Shown: piece by piece, positions 21,200 through 32,299 of the stretch
Position numbering within the stretch: position 1 is the first letter of the stretch
Layout: each line of letters begins with the position of its first letter
From: Agriotes lineatus
Taxonomy: Eukaryota; Arthropoda; Insecta; Coleoptera; Elateridae
DNA length: 64,000 bases
NCBI GenBank assembly: GCA_940337035.1
Contig: OW679197.1
Span: 36,462,466-36,526,465 of the forward strand
Direction: 5' to 3'
The notes under the pieces: generated by a model
The model's database searches: none
What the model was told of the DNA's origin: nothing
What the model saw: only the letters and a program-made list of their open reading frames with translations
Translations under genes and position numbers: made by a program

Positions 21200-23150
21200 A
21201 ATAATGTTATAAGGTTATAGCAATATGGCTGGACTTTTAGAAAATCGACTAAAAGGAAGACCTTTAAAAGGCGAACAATATAGAAAATTACTTGGGGAAA
21301 TTACAAAGATGGATGAAAGGATACAGCACTCGACCGAGAGAAATGAAAAAGCGTAGTCAAGGAAGCAGAAGAGAATAATATTCAAATTTCAAATCCTAGC
21401 GCCTTGAATGTTTAGTTAATCTATGCCGAGATGGCGACAGGAGTAGTCAAAATGGGGAAGAAGAAGCAAGACGGTGTTATGTTTTTTATAATGTTTAAAA
21501 CAAAATGTTACTGTTTTCAAATCCAACAGTACACAACAAAGTTTGAAATGAAAGTCAGGAGATACTAATGTCACAGCTCCAAACCGCTGGTCGTTGGCTG
21601 AAGCTTCTCATCGACTGCCATCTTAAGGCACAAATGCGAAGTTTAAGTTTATGGCCACCCTGAGCGATATTACTGCAACATAAAACACACACTGACTTTA
21701 ATTGTTGTGCATAACAAACATGAATATTTATAAATCGACATACCTAGACCTCAAGCGGTCTAGTGATTTACGCCGACGTTTTTATGAAAGGCGACCGGCG
21801 CGCGTCGCGACGTATTTGAAGTTGTTATCAGTGCATGGCCAATGAGCGGCGTAATTTAAATTACATAATTAAATTTGCTAACCAAAAACCTCTAAGTTAA
21901 ACTCGCGAGCAAACAAGCTAAACTAAAAGTAATTAACAGAATTCCGGGGAGTTGTGTGGACTAGAAATTAGTAGATGAAAACCGCGCTGCTTTATTTACT
22001 AGTTAAACATAAAGCGAAATGTATTTAAATGGCGTTCGAGGGTACGAACACGAGATGCCCGTGTCAACACAGTTTTATTGGGTTTTTAGCGCCGCAGCGC
22101 GCCCCGCGTTAACTGGTTTTACAAAATACGCCTTTGTTTGCGGAATCTTAAAGATGACAGCTTTTTCTTCCACATTTCGAGAGCGAAATCACGGCGGGCT
22201 CGATGCGAAGTCACGTTTCCATATTTTCCTTGCGTTTTCGAGTGGGGCCTAGAAAGTAACTCGTTTAACTCTTCCGGACGAGTGTTTGGCTTCGAGTCTC
22301 CTGTTAAACGCTCTTAGTTTTGTTTGAATTTTTTCGGAATTGCCTGCATAAATCACAAACACGTAGCTGCGGATCCTGAAAAATGTCCCAATTAACAGTG
22401 ATAAAACGGCCTTTTGTTTTATTGCAAGTTTGCAGCGTAGTTAAATTTAAACAACCCCGCGCTGCATTCCTCTGCATTGAAATATGAAATATGGACGCGA
22501 AATAAATGAATAAGTTAGAATTCCTCGGAAATATACAAGCACACACATCAGGCCGCGCGGGGATATTTTCTTACAAAGAAAATTTAAAATTGTAGTTGGC
22601 GAGACACTGCTTCGCGATAGTCGAAGCTGCAAAACATTCTTGGCATTGCTACCTACAATCGATGAATAATGCAAACGAGCACATTTATAATCGACTTGCT
22701 CGTTTCCATCGCTGAAATTTTGCAAATGAGAGTAAATATTGGAAACGCGGGAGAATTAATTCTCAGTTTACGACCTTCCGCGTGTCATTCGTTCCCGATA
22801 TATCCCGTGTTAAATTAGAACAAGGAGCAAACTAATAAAGCAAAACCCTTCTATGTTTAGCTATCGTATCGGTTTCATGTCAACAAAAAGCACGGTGTAC
22901 GGATTTCAAGTGATTACGAATAGTAGTATTTTCTCATCTAAAACTAAACAGATGACTTTCTCATTATTACCTCTACCAAATTGAATAAAATAAAAAGTCA
23001 CACTGTGTGAGAGTGTGAGACGTTTAACGTGTAGCGTAGCTGTGATGAATGGCATGAAAACGTCGTGCAAGAGAAAGCCTCAAACAAAAATTTGAATTAA
23101 AGTGCAGTACTGAATCAGTTAATAAATAAGTGGAGTTCGCGTTGTGTCAA
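21200..23150. other. Unassigned sequence, possible old retroelement debris
   Basis: At 21230-21480 a broken frame (AGLLENRLKGRPLKGEQYRK, then stops) faintly resembles the C-terminal end of a non-LTR retrotransposon, too weakly to call. The stretch around 21740-22800 is less AT-rich and contains no frame I recognise. Confidence 0.3.
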
Positions 23151-23159
23151 TTTTGAGAA

Positions 23160-23870
23160 AGTATCAATTGTACGCTTGCTATATGAAACATCTGTAATGG
23201 CAAATGTGATTTGTGTGGTCGAGTTAAACAATCAAAACTAACTTGTCTAAACGTTCACGATGCAATTTGTAGCACAGTCGGGGTTATGTCGTAAACGCAG
23301 GAATATCGGCCAACAAACCCTTTTGTCCCAAATAACAATAAACCAGGCGAAAAGGGAAAGTCCTTTCCGACGGAAGATTTCAACCTATTGTGCTACAATA
23401 GAGAATAGGGAGCTTAGCTGGACAATCCTATTGTATAGGGAATGTCCATTCCATTCAGGAGCACCATATATAAGCGCAGTAGCTTAGTTTTAGAGATTAC
23501 TTTTACTTTTATTTTTACTGTTACGTAACATCAGTTCACTTCATTCACTTCGCGTAATATCACTTGACTTAATATCACATTTTCTGCATATTCCAACTTG
23601 TACGCATTTTGATGAGTCAAGAATTGAGGTCACATTTCAAAGTCTTTTATTGCTAATTAATTCAGTATCGAAAGCCAGGCTACTCAAATTCGTATTTGTA
23701 TTTTAAATTAATATTAACGAATTTTTATATGTTCTACTTTGTTCGTGTGTTCTAAAGAAATAAAAATATTATTGTTTTCTACAAATGGTTGTATTTACTG
23801 AACTTAATTCCACAGCAATAAACAACATAATAGTTCCAGCGGGAACCACAAGATTGGTAACCCGCGACTA
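23160..23870 (+). mobile_element. Possible solo LTR or 5' LTR with primer-binding-like site
   Basis: A TATA-like ACCATATATAAGCGCAGT (about 23463) is followed by an AATAAA-type signal near 23758. After AACAACATAATAGTTCC...AAG comes ATTGGTAACCCGCGAC, which looks like the junction/primer region of insect LTR retrotransposons. No gag or pol frame follows. LTR boundaries and target duplication were not located, so this is tentative. Confidence 0.3.
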
Positions 23871-24081
23871 AGAAACTAAAAACGGAACTATTTACTACAA
23901 AGTTCAAGCTTTTCCAAATCAAGATTATTTTTTAATTTACAACAAATTCTATCGCTTCAATGCTGTAAAACATGCCCCTTTAGTTAGTGTTTATTGACGC
24001 AAGTAAAGAGAAGAAAAATACGTTTTACGAATAACCTATAAAAACAGATAGACATGAGTAGCGGAATATAGTAGCTTCCTA

Positions 24082-24543
24082 GCCATGGAAGATCCGAATG
24101 GAAGAGTTGGTACAGGAAACGAAGATATCGAATGGTGCTTAGAAAAAATGAGAGATCAAGGAAAACTCAAAAACTCAAAAACACACGGAAAGATTAATTC
24201 CTCCTAGTGGTGGCAAACACACATTTTATGCATAAGAAGAAAACACAAAATAATGAGAAAGGTGAAGAGTAGAAATGAGAAATTCATGATTAAGTAATTT
24301 TAAATTAGTACACAAATGTGTCCCAAGATACAGGATATGAGGGTAAAAAGAAAAGTAGAAGTAGGAAGTGATCACGGTTTAGCTACAATGATTTTGAGGG
24401 ACAAAGTGGAGACAGTGCAAGACAATAAAAGGAAATTAATAAACAAAAAGAGGGCATGCTGCAAGCTGAAGAACTTAGAAGTAAAACAACCATTCCAAAA
24501 CAAACCAAACAAAAGAATTAATCAAATAAAGTTAGAACAGTAA
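24082..24543 (+). pseudogene. Non-LTR retrotransposon endonuclease remnant
   Basis: Around 24333-24420 the translation reads DMRVKRKVEVGSDHGLATMI. This is the end of an apurinic-type endonuclease domain as in RTE/jockey-like elements (D-R-R and the GSDH motif), followed by a basic connector (KRKLINKKRACCKLKNLEVK). An upstream frame starting MEDPNGRVGTGNEDIEWCLE is probably earlier endonuclease sequence. Reverse transcriptase does not follow directly; a composite repeat intervenes at 24790, and further pieces reappear at 25180 and 25880. The copy is fragmented and inactive. Confidence 0.6.
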
Positions 24544-24789
24544 ATAAAGCATATATAGAGAAGTTTCAAACAAACAATGTTAATAGCAGCGGAGAAAACA
24601 CGAGTCCAAATAAAAAAACATAAATACAGAAGTAGCAGGTCCTTCTAGTGGCAAAAACGATAAAAACAGCAGCAAATGAAAAATCTTTTTAAAACTTCCT
24701 TCGCAAGTGGAAGATTTGAAACTAAAAATTTTGAAAAGATAAAATAATAATTTTTAAGGTGTTCACTTTGTAATTTTAAGTCCAAAATG

Positions 24790-25165
24790 CCTTATTTTCG
24801 TCAAGGGAAGAAACCTGAGCTATGTGCAAAATATTACTTTTATTTAACTAATAATTCTTGAGTTAAAGCAAAAATTAACATTTTATTTTTTAAGGTGCTC
24901 TCCTCTATATTATATGACCGAAAGTATATTCGGTTTCCAGCCTGGTAGACATATAATCCACATGCAAAATATCGTTTTCCTCCAACAAATGCTATACTGC
25001 TAACACACGGACAGACAGACAGGTGAGACAGGCAAAAGTAGAAATTGCGAAAACATGTTTTTCGTCATCTAGGAACCCTGAAACGGGAAGATCTGAAGAA
25101 ATCTTGGAAGGTGATATTTTTACCATTACAATACTTCCTGCGTCTTAGGCGGAAGAAGTAAAAAG
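24790..25165 (+). repeat. Composite interspersed repeat (partners at 18970 and 47045)
   Basis: In order: CGTCAAGGGAAG, CCTGAGCTATGTGCAAA, TATTACTTTTAT, AAGGTGCTC, GACCGAAAGTATATTCGG, TAATCCACATGCAAAATATC, TTTTCCTCCAACAAATGCT, a (CAGA)n tract, GTTTTTCGTCATCTAGGAAC, GAAACGGGAAGATCTGAAGA and TACAATACTTCC, then a short CTTAGG stem before AAGAAGTAA. The 47-kb copy has the same order but is interrupted twice. No coding capacity. Confidence 0.75.
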
Positions 25166-25179
25166 TGATAAAATACTTC

Positions 25180-25330
25180 AAAGCGAAACATGAATGGACA
25201 TATGAACAATGTAAATTAGAAAGGAGGCATTTCAAAAAGCTTATCAAGAAATAAAAGCCAAATATATGGACAGAATTTAGAGAAAAGTAAGAAGTCTATA
25301 CAAGGATAACCAAAAGCTATTTCACGGAAG
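25180..25330 (+). pseudogene. Non-LTR connector-region fragment
   Basis: KHEWTYEQCKLERRHFKKLI and, after a stop, a shifted frame with KSLYKD-type residues resemble the Lys/Arg-rich linker between endonuclease and reverse transcriptase in RTE-like elements. It continues the remnant at 24082 after the inserted repeat. Weak on its own. Confidence 0.4.
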
Positions 25331-25879
25331 ATTATAAAACACGCTACACAAAATACAAATGCTTAGTAACATTAATTGCTTTACTCGAAGCTTTCCTCCA
25401 AGTAAAAGTTTTGAAACTAACAATTTTGAAAATATCACAGGAAAAGAAATTAATTTGTCCACGATGTATACCGTCCGATTCATAAAAAAAGGCCTCAACT
25501 TACAGCGCTTTTATTAATAACTAATGAAATTATATGTTCTTAAATGGTATTATGAAAGCTTTACTTTCTCAATATCGTTTAACTGCTTTGAAGGACAATG
25601 TTCAAACTTTTGTATTTCAAATGCAACACCCCGTATATTTTTATATTGTTTGGTGGATTTTACTTTTCATACATAGATTTAAAAATATATTTACAACACT
25701 TAACATCTAGTAACCATGATTAAATACAAATATGAAATAACATGATATCTATATCTATATCGGATAAAGCAAATTTGATGTAATTTGATATATTATCTAT
25801 CACTATCACTTTCACAGCCATTGCGACGACACTTGCCTATAAATTCTCGCCTAAGGCGAAGGAAGTAATAAGAAAAGAG

Positions 25880-26080
25880 AAATAATCACAGAGGAAGATG
25901 GAATAATGAAACACTGCAGACAATATTTCAAAGAATTATTAGAGGATAAAGACACAACAAATAAAAGAAAAGGAAGAGAGGAAAAACAGAAGAACGACAA
26001 GATATAGAAGCAGAGAGGGTAGAGAAAACTACTAAGAAAGAGAGGAAAGAATGTACCACCCTTAAACGAGGGGTAGCATA
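25880..26080 (+). pseudogene. Non-LTR reverse-transcriptase N-terminal fragment
   Basis: The translation KKREIITEEDGIMKHCRQYF followed by KELLEDKD has the typical 'i-t-e-dG--l----yF--LL' signature before the RT domain of RTE/jockey-like retrotransposons. Stops follow within 30 codons. The sequence just upstream (CGCCTAAGGCGAAGGAAGTAAT) is the end of another composite-repeat copy, so this element has been interrupted repeatedly. Confidence 0.55.
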
Positions 26081-26089
26081 GCCCTAGCT

Positions 26090-27060
26090 AGCTCTAATTC
26101 TCGGCAGAATATGGCGTGAATAAGGACTAGGTAGTCGTTATACACAAATCTAGCTACCAACATACCTACCTTGGATGCCTCTTACTTTAATGTAAATCTC
26201 TGAAGAACACGAACAGGTTCATGAACGGACATAGTATAAATAACAAAGAAGGCATTTAATATCACTAACAGCGTAACAATTAGTCAGAAAAATTAAGGCT
26301 GGAGGCTCACTAAGGCCCATAAATAGTAAATAACAATTAATTGAGTTTGGAATCACCCAAATCGTAACACACAAATATATTTTAATCTAAGTAAAATTCG
26401 AATACATTGTACAAAACAACAAATTAAAAATGTCTAATGCTGGGCTGATAAAAGAAGCACTCGAACCCGGGTTTTGTAAAATTTGAAATTGGGAAAAGCC
26501 GAGCGCTCAAGGTCACACTGCTCAAATGGTGTTTTACGGGGTACATACAAGCATGCTTTCAGCAGACTCTTAAGTGAAAACGCATTAGCGTTTGATAAAA
26601 CCATACCATTTACGTTAATCCATGCGATTTTACCCCCAAAGGCCTCTGTTCAAAATACGCAAATAGCAGGCGAATCCTTGGGATATAAATTAGTAGTGAT
26701 TGTCTTTATTTTACTCGCATTGCTTTTTATTATTAGCAAGCTCATTTGGTATGCAGCTTTTAATAACAGGTGGATATCACTTTCTTTTTCTTCAGATATT
26801 CCAGCAGGGTAGGGCTGACTTCTGCAAGGTAACTTGCAAAGATATCGATTTTTTCGTGGTCATTAACTGCTTGAAAATTGTTTGATTTACCAGATAGTTT
26901 TAAATTTCCTGGTTTTTCAAATCATTCGTCAATCTGCGCCTATCTTCCAGGGCTCTTGTATTCAGTCATATTATTCTTAATCTTTGTTTTTTACACTTTT
27001 GGTTGTTATTAGAGCGACACTATTTTCCCCTTTTTCATGATAATCTTATTTTCGATATTG
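26090..27060. other. Unassigned sequence
   Basis: An open frame of 109 codons (26483-26812, plus) with a hydrophobic stretch near its end has no recognisable domain, and its initiator context and neighbours give no support. I see nothing else. Confidence 0.4.
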
Positions 27061-27064
27061 TAAC

Positions 27065-27260
27065 TGTCAAGAAGAACTGAAAAGGCGTATCGAAATAGAA
27101 AAGATAGTCTTAGCAGGTCTGACAAAGATCTGGAAACACCACCAAATTTCAAGCACATCGAACTCCACCTTATCAATATTTTAAAAAATACACTGCCAAG
27201 TTTGAGATACAGTATCCGTTGTACATATTGTAATGGTATACTGCCCAACGTAATTCTGAT
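27065..27260 (+). pseudogene. Non-LTR reverse-transcriptase C-terminal remnant
   Basis: The translation EELKRRIEIEKIVLAGLTKI followed by WKHH, then after frameshifts VVHIVMVYCPT, matches the pattern 'Ei-RRI--a---f--L--iWk ... v---lvYg-E-W' in the thumb region of RTE/craniofacial-type retrotransposons. Stops interrupt it and no other part of the element is nearby. It is an old fragment. Confidence 0.5.
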
Positions 27261-27269
27261 TGTCTAGTT

Positions 27270-29209
27270 AACACAAGAATGCATAAGTTCAGAAATGAGC
27301 ACAGAATTAACTATTTTATTTATTGCAAAAAATTCAGTATTTTACATTAATAAATGCACTTGATATGAGCAGTAGCAATTATAATTTGAGTAAGAAAGGT
27401 TGGCATAAGATAAGAGAGATTTCAGAAGTGATACGTTCGAAGTTTCAGTCATAATTAATATTTGGAATGGCAAATGTAGCTTGAATTGTGTAGCTGACAG
27501 GTTTGATTTGAATAACATAAAAAAATGATATGAATTTTAAAATAATACAAGATGTTTTATGACGTACAGAAATTGTATGAGTGTTATAAGTATTAAAGGT
27601 TTATGAGCCACAAACGGCAAAGTAACGGAAAAGAGCAGTGCAAAGCGGTACGAGGAAGTAAATATTGCAAAGAGCAATAAAGCAAACTATTGGAAGACAG
27701 ACAGTGATAAAGTGCTAAATAAACTGTGATTAAGTGCAATTAAAAACTTAGTGATAAAATCAGGGCAAAGTGCTACGTGAACAATGTCAAAGAATAAACA
27801 CATTTTAGTAGTTATGCAAGAACATTTTTTCAATACTATTATAGTCCATAAATAAACATGTAAATCAATGCTGTTTTATTATAAACAAATGTAAATCATT
27901 ATTGCTAGGAAACGAGAATGTAAATTTTTTAACAAGGGAGATCAAATAGAAGCTTGTAACAGTTAGCCTGTGTGCTAGTTGAGCTCCCAGGTTGTTTAAA
28001 GTTATTTGTGGAACCAAATTTGTGTTCATCATAGTCACCTGAGTGTAGTCCATCTTTGTGGCTAATTTTCAAAGTGATAGCAGTGCCCAGTAAACAGAAA
28101 TAGCCAGCTGCAAAAATCGTCTAAGTACGACCAACTTTAGGGTCCCTTTTCCGAGTAGCCGAGACATCGGACAGCCAGAACCTGGTATGCTACAGTAGGA
28201 GTCGACCATCAGGAGCGCCTGCGTATCGAAATTTGGACCAATAAGCCGTCACCAAAGGTGTTATTGTCGTGGCGTCACTTCATTGTGCGAGCAGCGATGG
28301 AGCACCACTTCGAAAAAGTAAATTTTACAGGAAGCAAGTGGAGCTGTAGCCGTAGAATTGGGGGTACTTCAAGTTTGGACATTTTCCGAGGTATTGAAAT
28401 AATCGATTGAATAATCGAGATAGCGTTCCTTAGATTTGTGGTTGGAAGCCGATTTTGCAGTTTTGCCAGAAATAAGAACAATTGAACATCAGAGCGTCTG
28501 TTTGTGTCATCTGAAAGAAAACAGGTTAGCCGGAAGCTACGTTACATATTTAGCAGCATTTTCCTGAAGTCGTCTTGCTTTTTTCGGTGTTATTAATTCA
28601 ATTTACGCTAAATTTCGCAGACGAACAAAGATTTTTGTGTACACTAAATTGTAAGGTTATAGACCTGTCAAATACAAAGTCACGCATTTGTCATACTGGC
28701 TAAATTATCATACAGCAAAGCATTTGTAATACAAGCTGTTGAACCTACCCTGAGAAAAGAATTTATATCATGTTTTACCGGAGCTAAGCCCTATTTGACT
28801 GAAAATAAATAAAATACAAATGGCAATAAACCATTTATTAATCAAATAATTATTACAACAGTTATTGAAACCATTTTATTGTAATCTGTGTGATACGTTC
28901 GTATTTATCGATATTAATTATTATTTATTTACTAGTGCCTTTTAATAGGTAAGGGATTCATTACAATACATGCGTTTACAAAAAAAGAAGAGAAAAAACT
29001 GTTTTTCATTTAATCGGAGTAAAGAAGGGGTATAAAAACATAAAGGACAGCAAATTGATGTTCCTCGAAAAGGAGAAACCAAATCAAATAGTGTTAGTTT
29101 GTCTGAAAAGAAAAAATAAATAGCTAGAAAGTATACATATATGGAACAACAGAAAATATTCAAATTCGCGCTGAACTTTTTAAAAAACCAAACATTGTCT
29201 ATATTTTCT

Positions 29210-29240
<31 letters not shown>

Positions 29241-31140
29241 TTTAATATATATTTGTTTCATGTAACTACAATTTTACGGATTTAAGAGATTAAATTAATT
29301 TATAGTGAGTTACTACTTCAACGTATTATTGGTTGCTTATCTGTAAACATTCTTAATAAAATTAAGCCATTTACTGGTTTACCATATATTCCAAGAAATG
29401 TTATCTGCTTATCGAACCTTCTTTATAAGCTTCGTCCTTTTCTGAACTTTTCATCCAAATTTATTGAAATTTTAGCTTGTATAATAAAATCAGCAGAAAT
29501 GCATCAGTGCATTCTGTGCTGGTGTTCTTGTACAACATACAATTTCTCAACAGTTAATATTTAGATGTTGCACATATTCTTAACAATTGCCATTGTACGT
29601 AAATTAACCTTTCAAAATTCTATTCTGTAAAACAGCAATTATTTCTATAAAACTACAAGTAAAAGCAAAATCAGTTGGCAATGACCTATTTCTTTAATTA
29701 TTTAATTATAAAACGTTATAAAACCACTTGCCACTAATTGCTCATTTTTATTATATTTTCAAATAGAAATTGCATTGACTAAATATGGTTACATAGAGTA
29801 AAATATTTTTGAAGTATACAGAAAGTAACTATGATTATCAAGTTTTCATATAGAAATAAAAGAGTGTAAATTAGCGGCAGAAGTAGAACTAAACATTTTG
29901 TGATATAGTTTTAGTTGTTTAATTACTATAATGTGAATATTTTATTTAATTTATACACCTGAAACTTCCAAGCGATTGGAAAATAGTAATAGCCTTTTCA
30001 TTGGTGGACTCTTTTGGAATTAACCCTGCGGGCGCCTTTGGTACCAAACATTCACACCTGCATGTTTTATTATAACGCACGCCATAATTATGTATTGTAT
30101 TGTATTATCAGTAACCTAATTTAACTTTGTGGTGTAGAGGCTGGTGCTTTATATGCTACGCTCAATTTGCCCCGGATTCGGGTTACACAGTTCGTGTGCG
30201 CCGTTTGTGCTTGCGCAGCAACCAATGGGTGAGGTGTGTGTCATGGTGATGTGTTGACCTTGTTACTCTATCTCTTAGGTCTGTGGTTCCGAGTAGAGCA
30301 CAGTTAATTTGGTGCCCAACTGTGAATGGTCTCTCTCACCGAGCCCGATTCAAATCGCAATGGCTGCGGAAAAAGTCCGTCCCCCGCGGGATTCAAACTC
30401 TTGTTCTTGTAAATGTTAAATATTATTATTTTCACAATAATAATAAAAACACCATCAGTAAATAAGCAGTTCTTATGTATTTACTATATTGAAGTCTTAA
30501 AAAACCACAATTTACACCTTATAAATCTATAGGTGACAAATGTGTCGTTGCGAGTTTGACTAAAAGGTTTATCAAGCCTAAACTTGAATCTTAAGATACA
30601 CATAACAATTTCTAATCGTTGTCTTTACCTCTCGTGTTCTTCTAGTAGCTACTACTTTCTTTAGTTACTTTTCTTCAACAACATTAAAATTTACCTTGCG
30701 TTCCGTTGCAATAAATCTACTTGTAACATGTAGCAAATCCTCCAAAATATTAACAAAATATACCTATGTGATTCTTATATACGACAATTATCACCAATCA
30801 GGATAAAAATTGTTCGAGGCTCATAATTCAGCATTAGAAAGCACCGCTACAGCTAGTCGGTCAACATTAGTCTTTGTCTAATTTTAAATAATTTGACTCT
30901 AACATTGTCCAATGCTTTCTACCACATTTATCATATTTTTTCAATTAGTCTCTGGTATCTTAAATAAGTAATAATCCATCATATTAACGATAGAAATTGC
31001 CTATCCATTACAACGCGTGGCGGCCGCTCTGATTATTATGTGGGTCAACGCAAACGGTACTCGAAATGCTACTCATAATCGCGTTTTGTATTTACTAATT
31101 AGAATTTAAAGTAAGTTGTCGATCGTGCGCGGCGATGATT
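27270..31140. other. Unassigned AT-rich sequence
   Basis: No supported gene. A TC microsatellite lies at 29205-29242. Around 30120-30420 several TTCAAA/TTCGGGTT boxes give a faint SINE-like impression without a convincing A/B-box pair. The short open frames lack any family resemblance. Confidence 0.4.
29205..29242. repeat. (TC)n microsatellite
   Basis: TCTCTCTC run of about 38 bp with one interruption. Confidence 0.95.
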
Positions 31141-31149
31141 TATGAGTCG

Positions 31150-31400
31150 ACCAAAATCCTTTCTGCAAATTTCCGATTAGTTTTAGCGAACGCGGATACG
31201 GCAACTCATCGATTGCCTATCTAAACAGCAATTAAGGCAATGTAATCCGAACGGTTATTAATAATTTTTACAGATTTATGCAGCTCCCCGGCACACCTGA
31301 TAAGTTCGGTAGTCGCGAACATCGCTAATATAAATATTTTGAAACCAGTGTCACTTCGCAGTTATTATCTGAATGTCTATTCTGCCATAAATAGACTACA
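31150..31400. repeat. Promoter-like interspersed repeat, copy 1
   Basis: Diverged direct copy of 38985-39170. Shared order: AATGTAAT, CGGTTATTAATAAT, GGTA.T...GCG, CGCTAATATAAATATTT, GTGTCACTTCG.C, TTATCTG and TGTCT. The AATATAAATATTT box about 25 bases before TGTCACTTC looks like a core promoter. A third partial copy of the left part (GCAAATTT..GATT.AGTTTT..GCGAAC, AACAGC.ATT) lies near 32105-32190. It could be an LTR fragment. Confidence 0.5.
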
Positions 31401-32189
31401 TTGTAAATTATAGATCGTTCGAAGATTCATTACTTCAACCTGGAACGTGTTTTATAATATTTCCTAATACTTGTTTTAGATTTGTAGACTTTTATAATTT
31501 TCTATGGAGGTTGTTAGTATTCTTTGGCGATTAGTGGATAATTTAAAATGCTTTTCATAATATTATTTATGTTCCTTTTCCAGTTTTTCGCAGATTATAT
31601 GCTAAGTCAATCTTAATAGTCACAGGATATGTTGAACAAGTACTGTTTTCGCGCATTATTTTACAAGAGCGTCGACAATTTCGTCTCGTTTCGTAACTAC
31701 ATTGTTTGAAAAATAATCGATCTTAACAGACCTTTTCCACTGTGTCTGGTGTTTGCCACACGACGCTTCGTAAGTTTTTGATCTACTCCCGTCTTCACCT
31801 GAACCATCCTGTGATAAGTACCAGTGACAGTGGAAAACGTTCATCAATATGTACATCTCATAGTAGACTAAGAATTTTTATATCCTACCTTCCCCTTCAT
31901 CCATATTTGAAGCAACAGTGGAGCATTCATTGATTGCATAACCATTTCAAGTCAAAGTCACAATGTATAGGCATAATGCATTTCAATCTCAAACTCGTAC
32001 GAATTTTATTCGAATCATTAAACAGCAAACACAATAACCTGATTTAAACCGAGTTGGCTGTCACAGTCTCAGGACATTGCGTTGATTTATAAAAAAAAAT
32101 CGTTTTTGCAAATTTTTATTCAGTTTTGAGCGAACTTGGAAATGATAACTTTTCTATTGTCCAGCTGAACAGCGATTTTATTGCAATTA

Positions 32190-32292
32190 TTATGTGTCTG
32201 TCCAAGCTGGACGAAAGCCTTTCCCAGGTATTACGATTTTGTGCTACGTCCATCCAATTAATTCCTGCTATTCTTCTGACATCGTCTCTTAT
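32190..32292 (-). pseudogene. Non-LTR retrotransposon C-terminal remnant
   Basis: The minus-strand translation DDVRRIAGINWMDVAQNRNT followed by WERL is the 'W-Ddi---aG-nW--vA-dR--W--l' signature near the C terminus of RTE/craniofacial-type non-LTR ORF2 proteins. Nothing upstream is recognisable, consistent with a 3'-end fragment. Confidence 0.6.
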
Positions 32293-32299
32293 AGGCTAA

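Noticed and set aside
26483..26812. 109-codon frame with a hydrophobic segment
   Set aside because: No recognisable family, no splice or promoter support, and AT-rich DNA readily yields such frames. It cannot be called a gene.
30120..30420. Possible tRNA-derived SINE
   Set aside because: Several TTCAAA/TTCGGG boxes occur, but no A-box/B-box pair at tRNA spacing and no cloverleaf.
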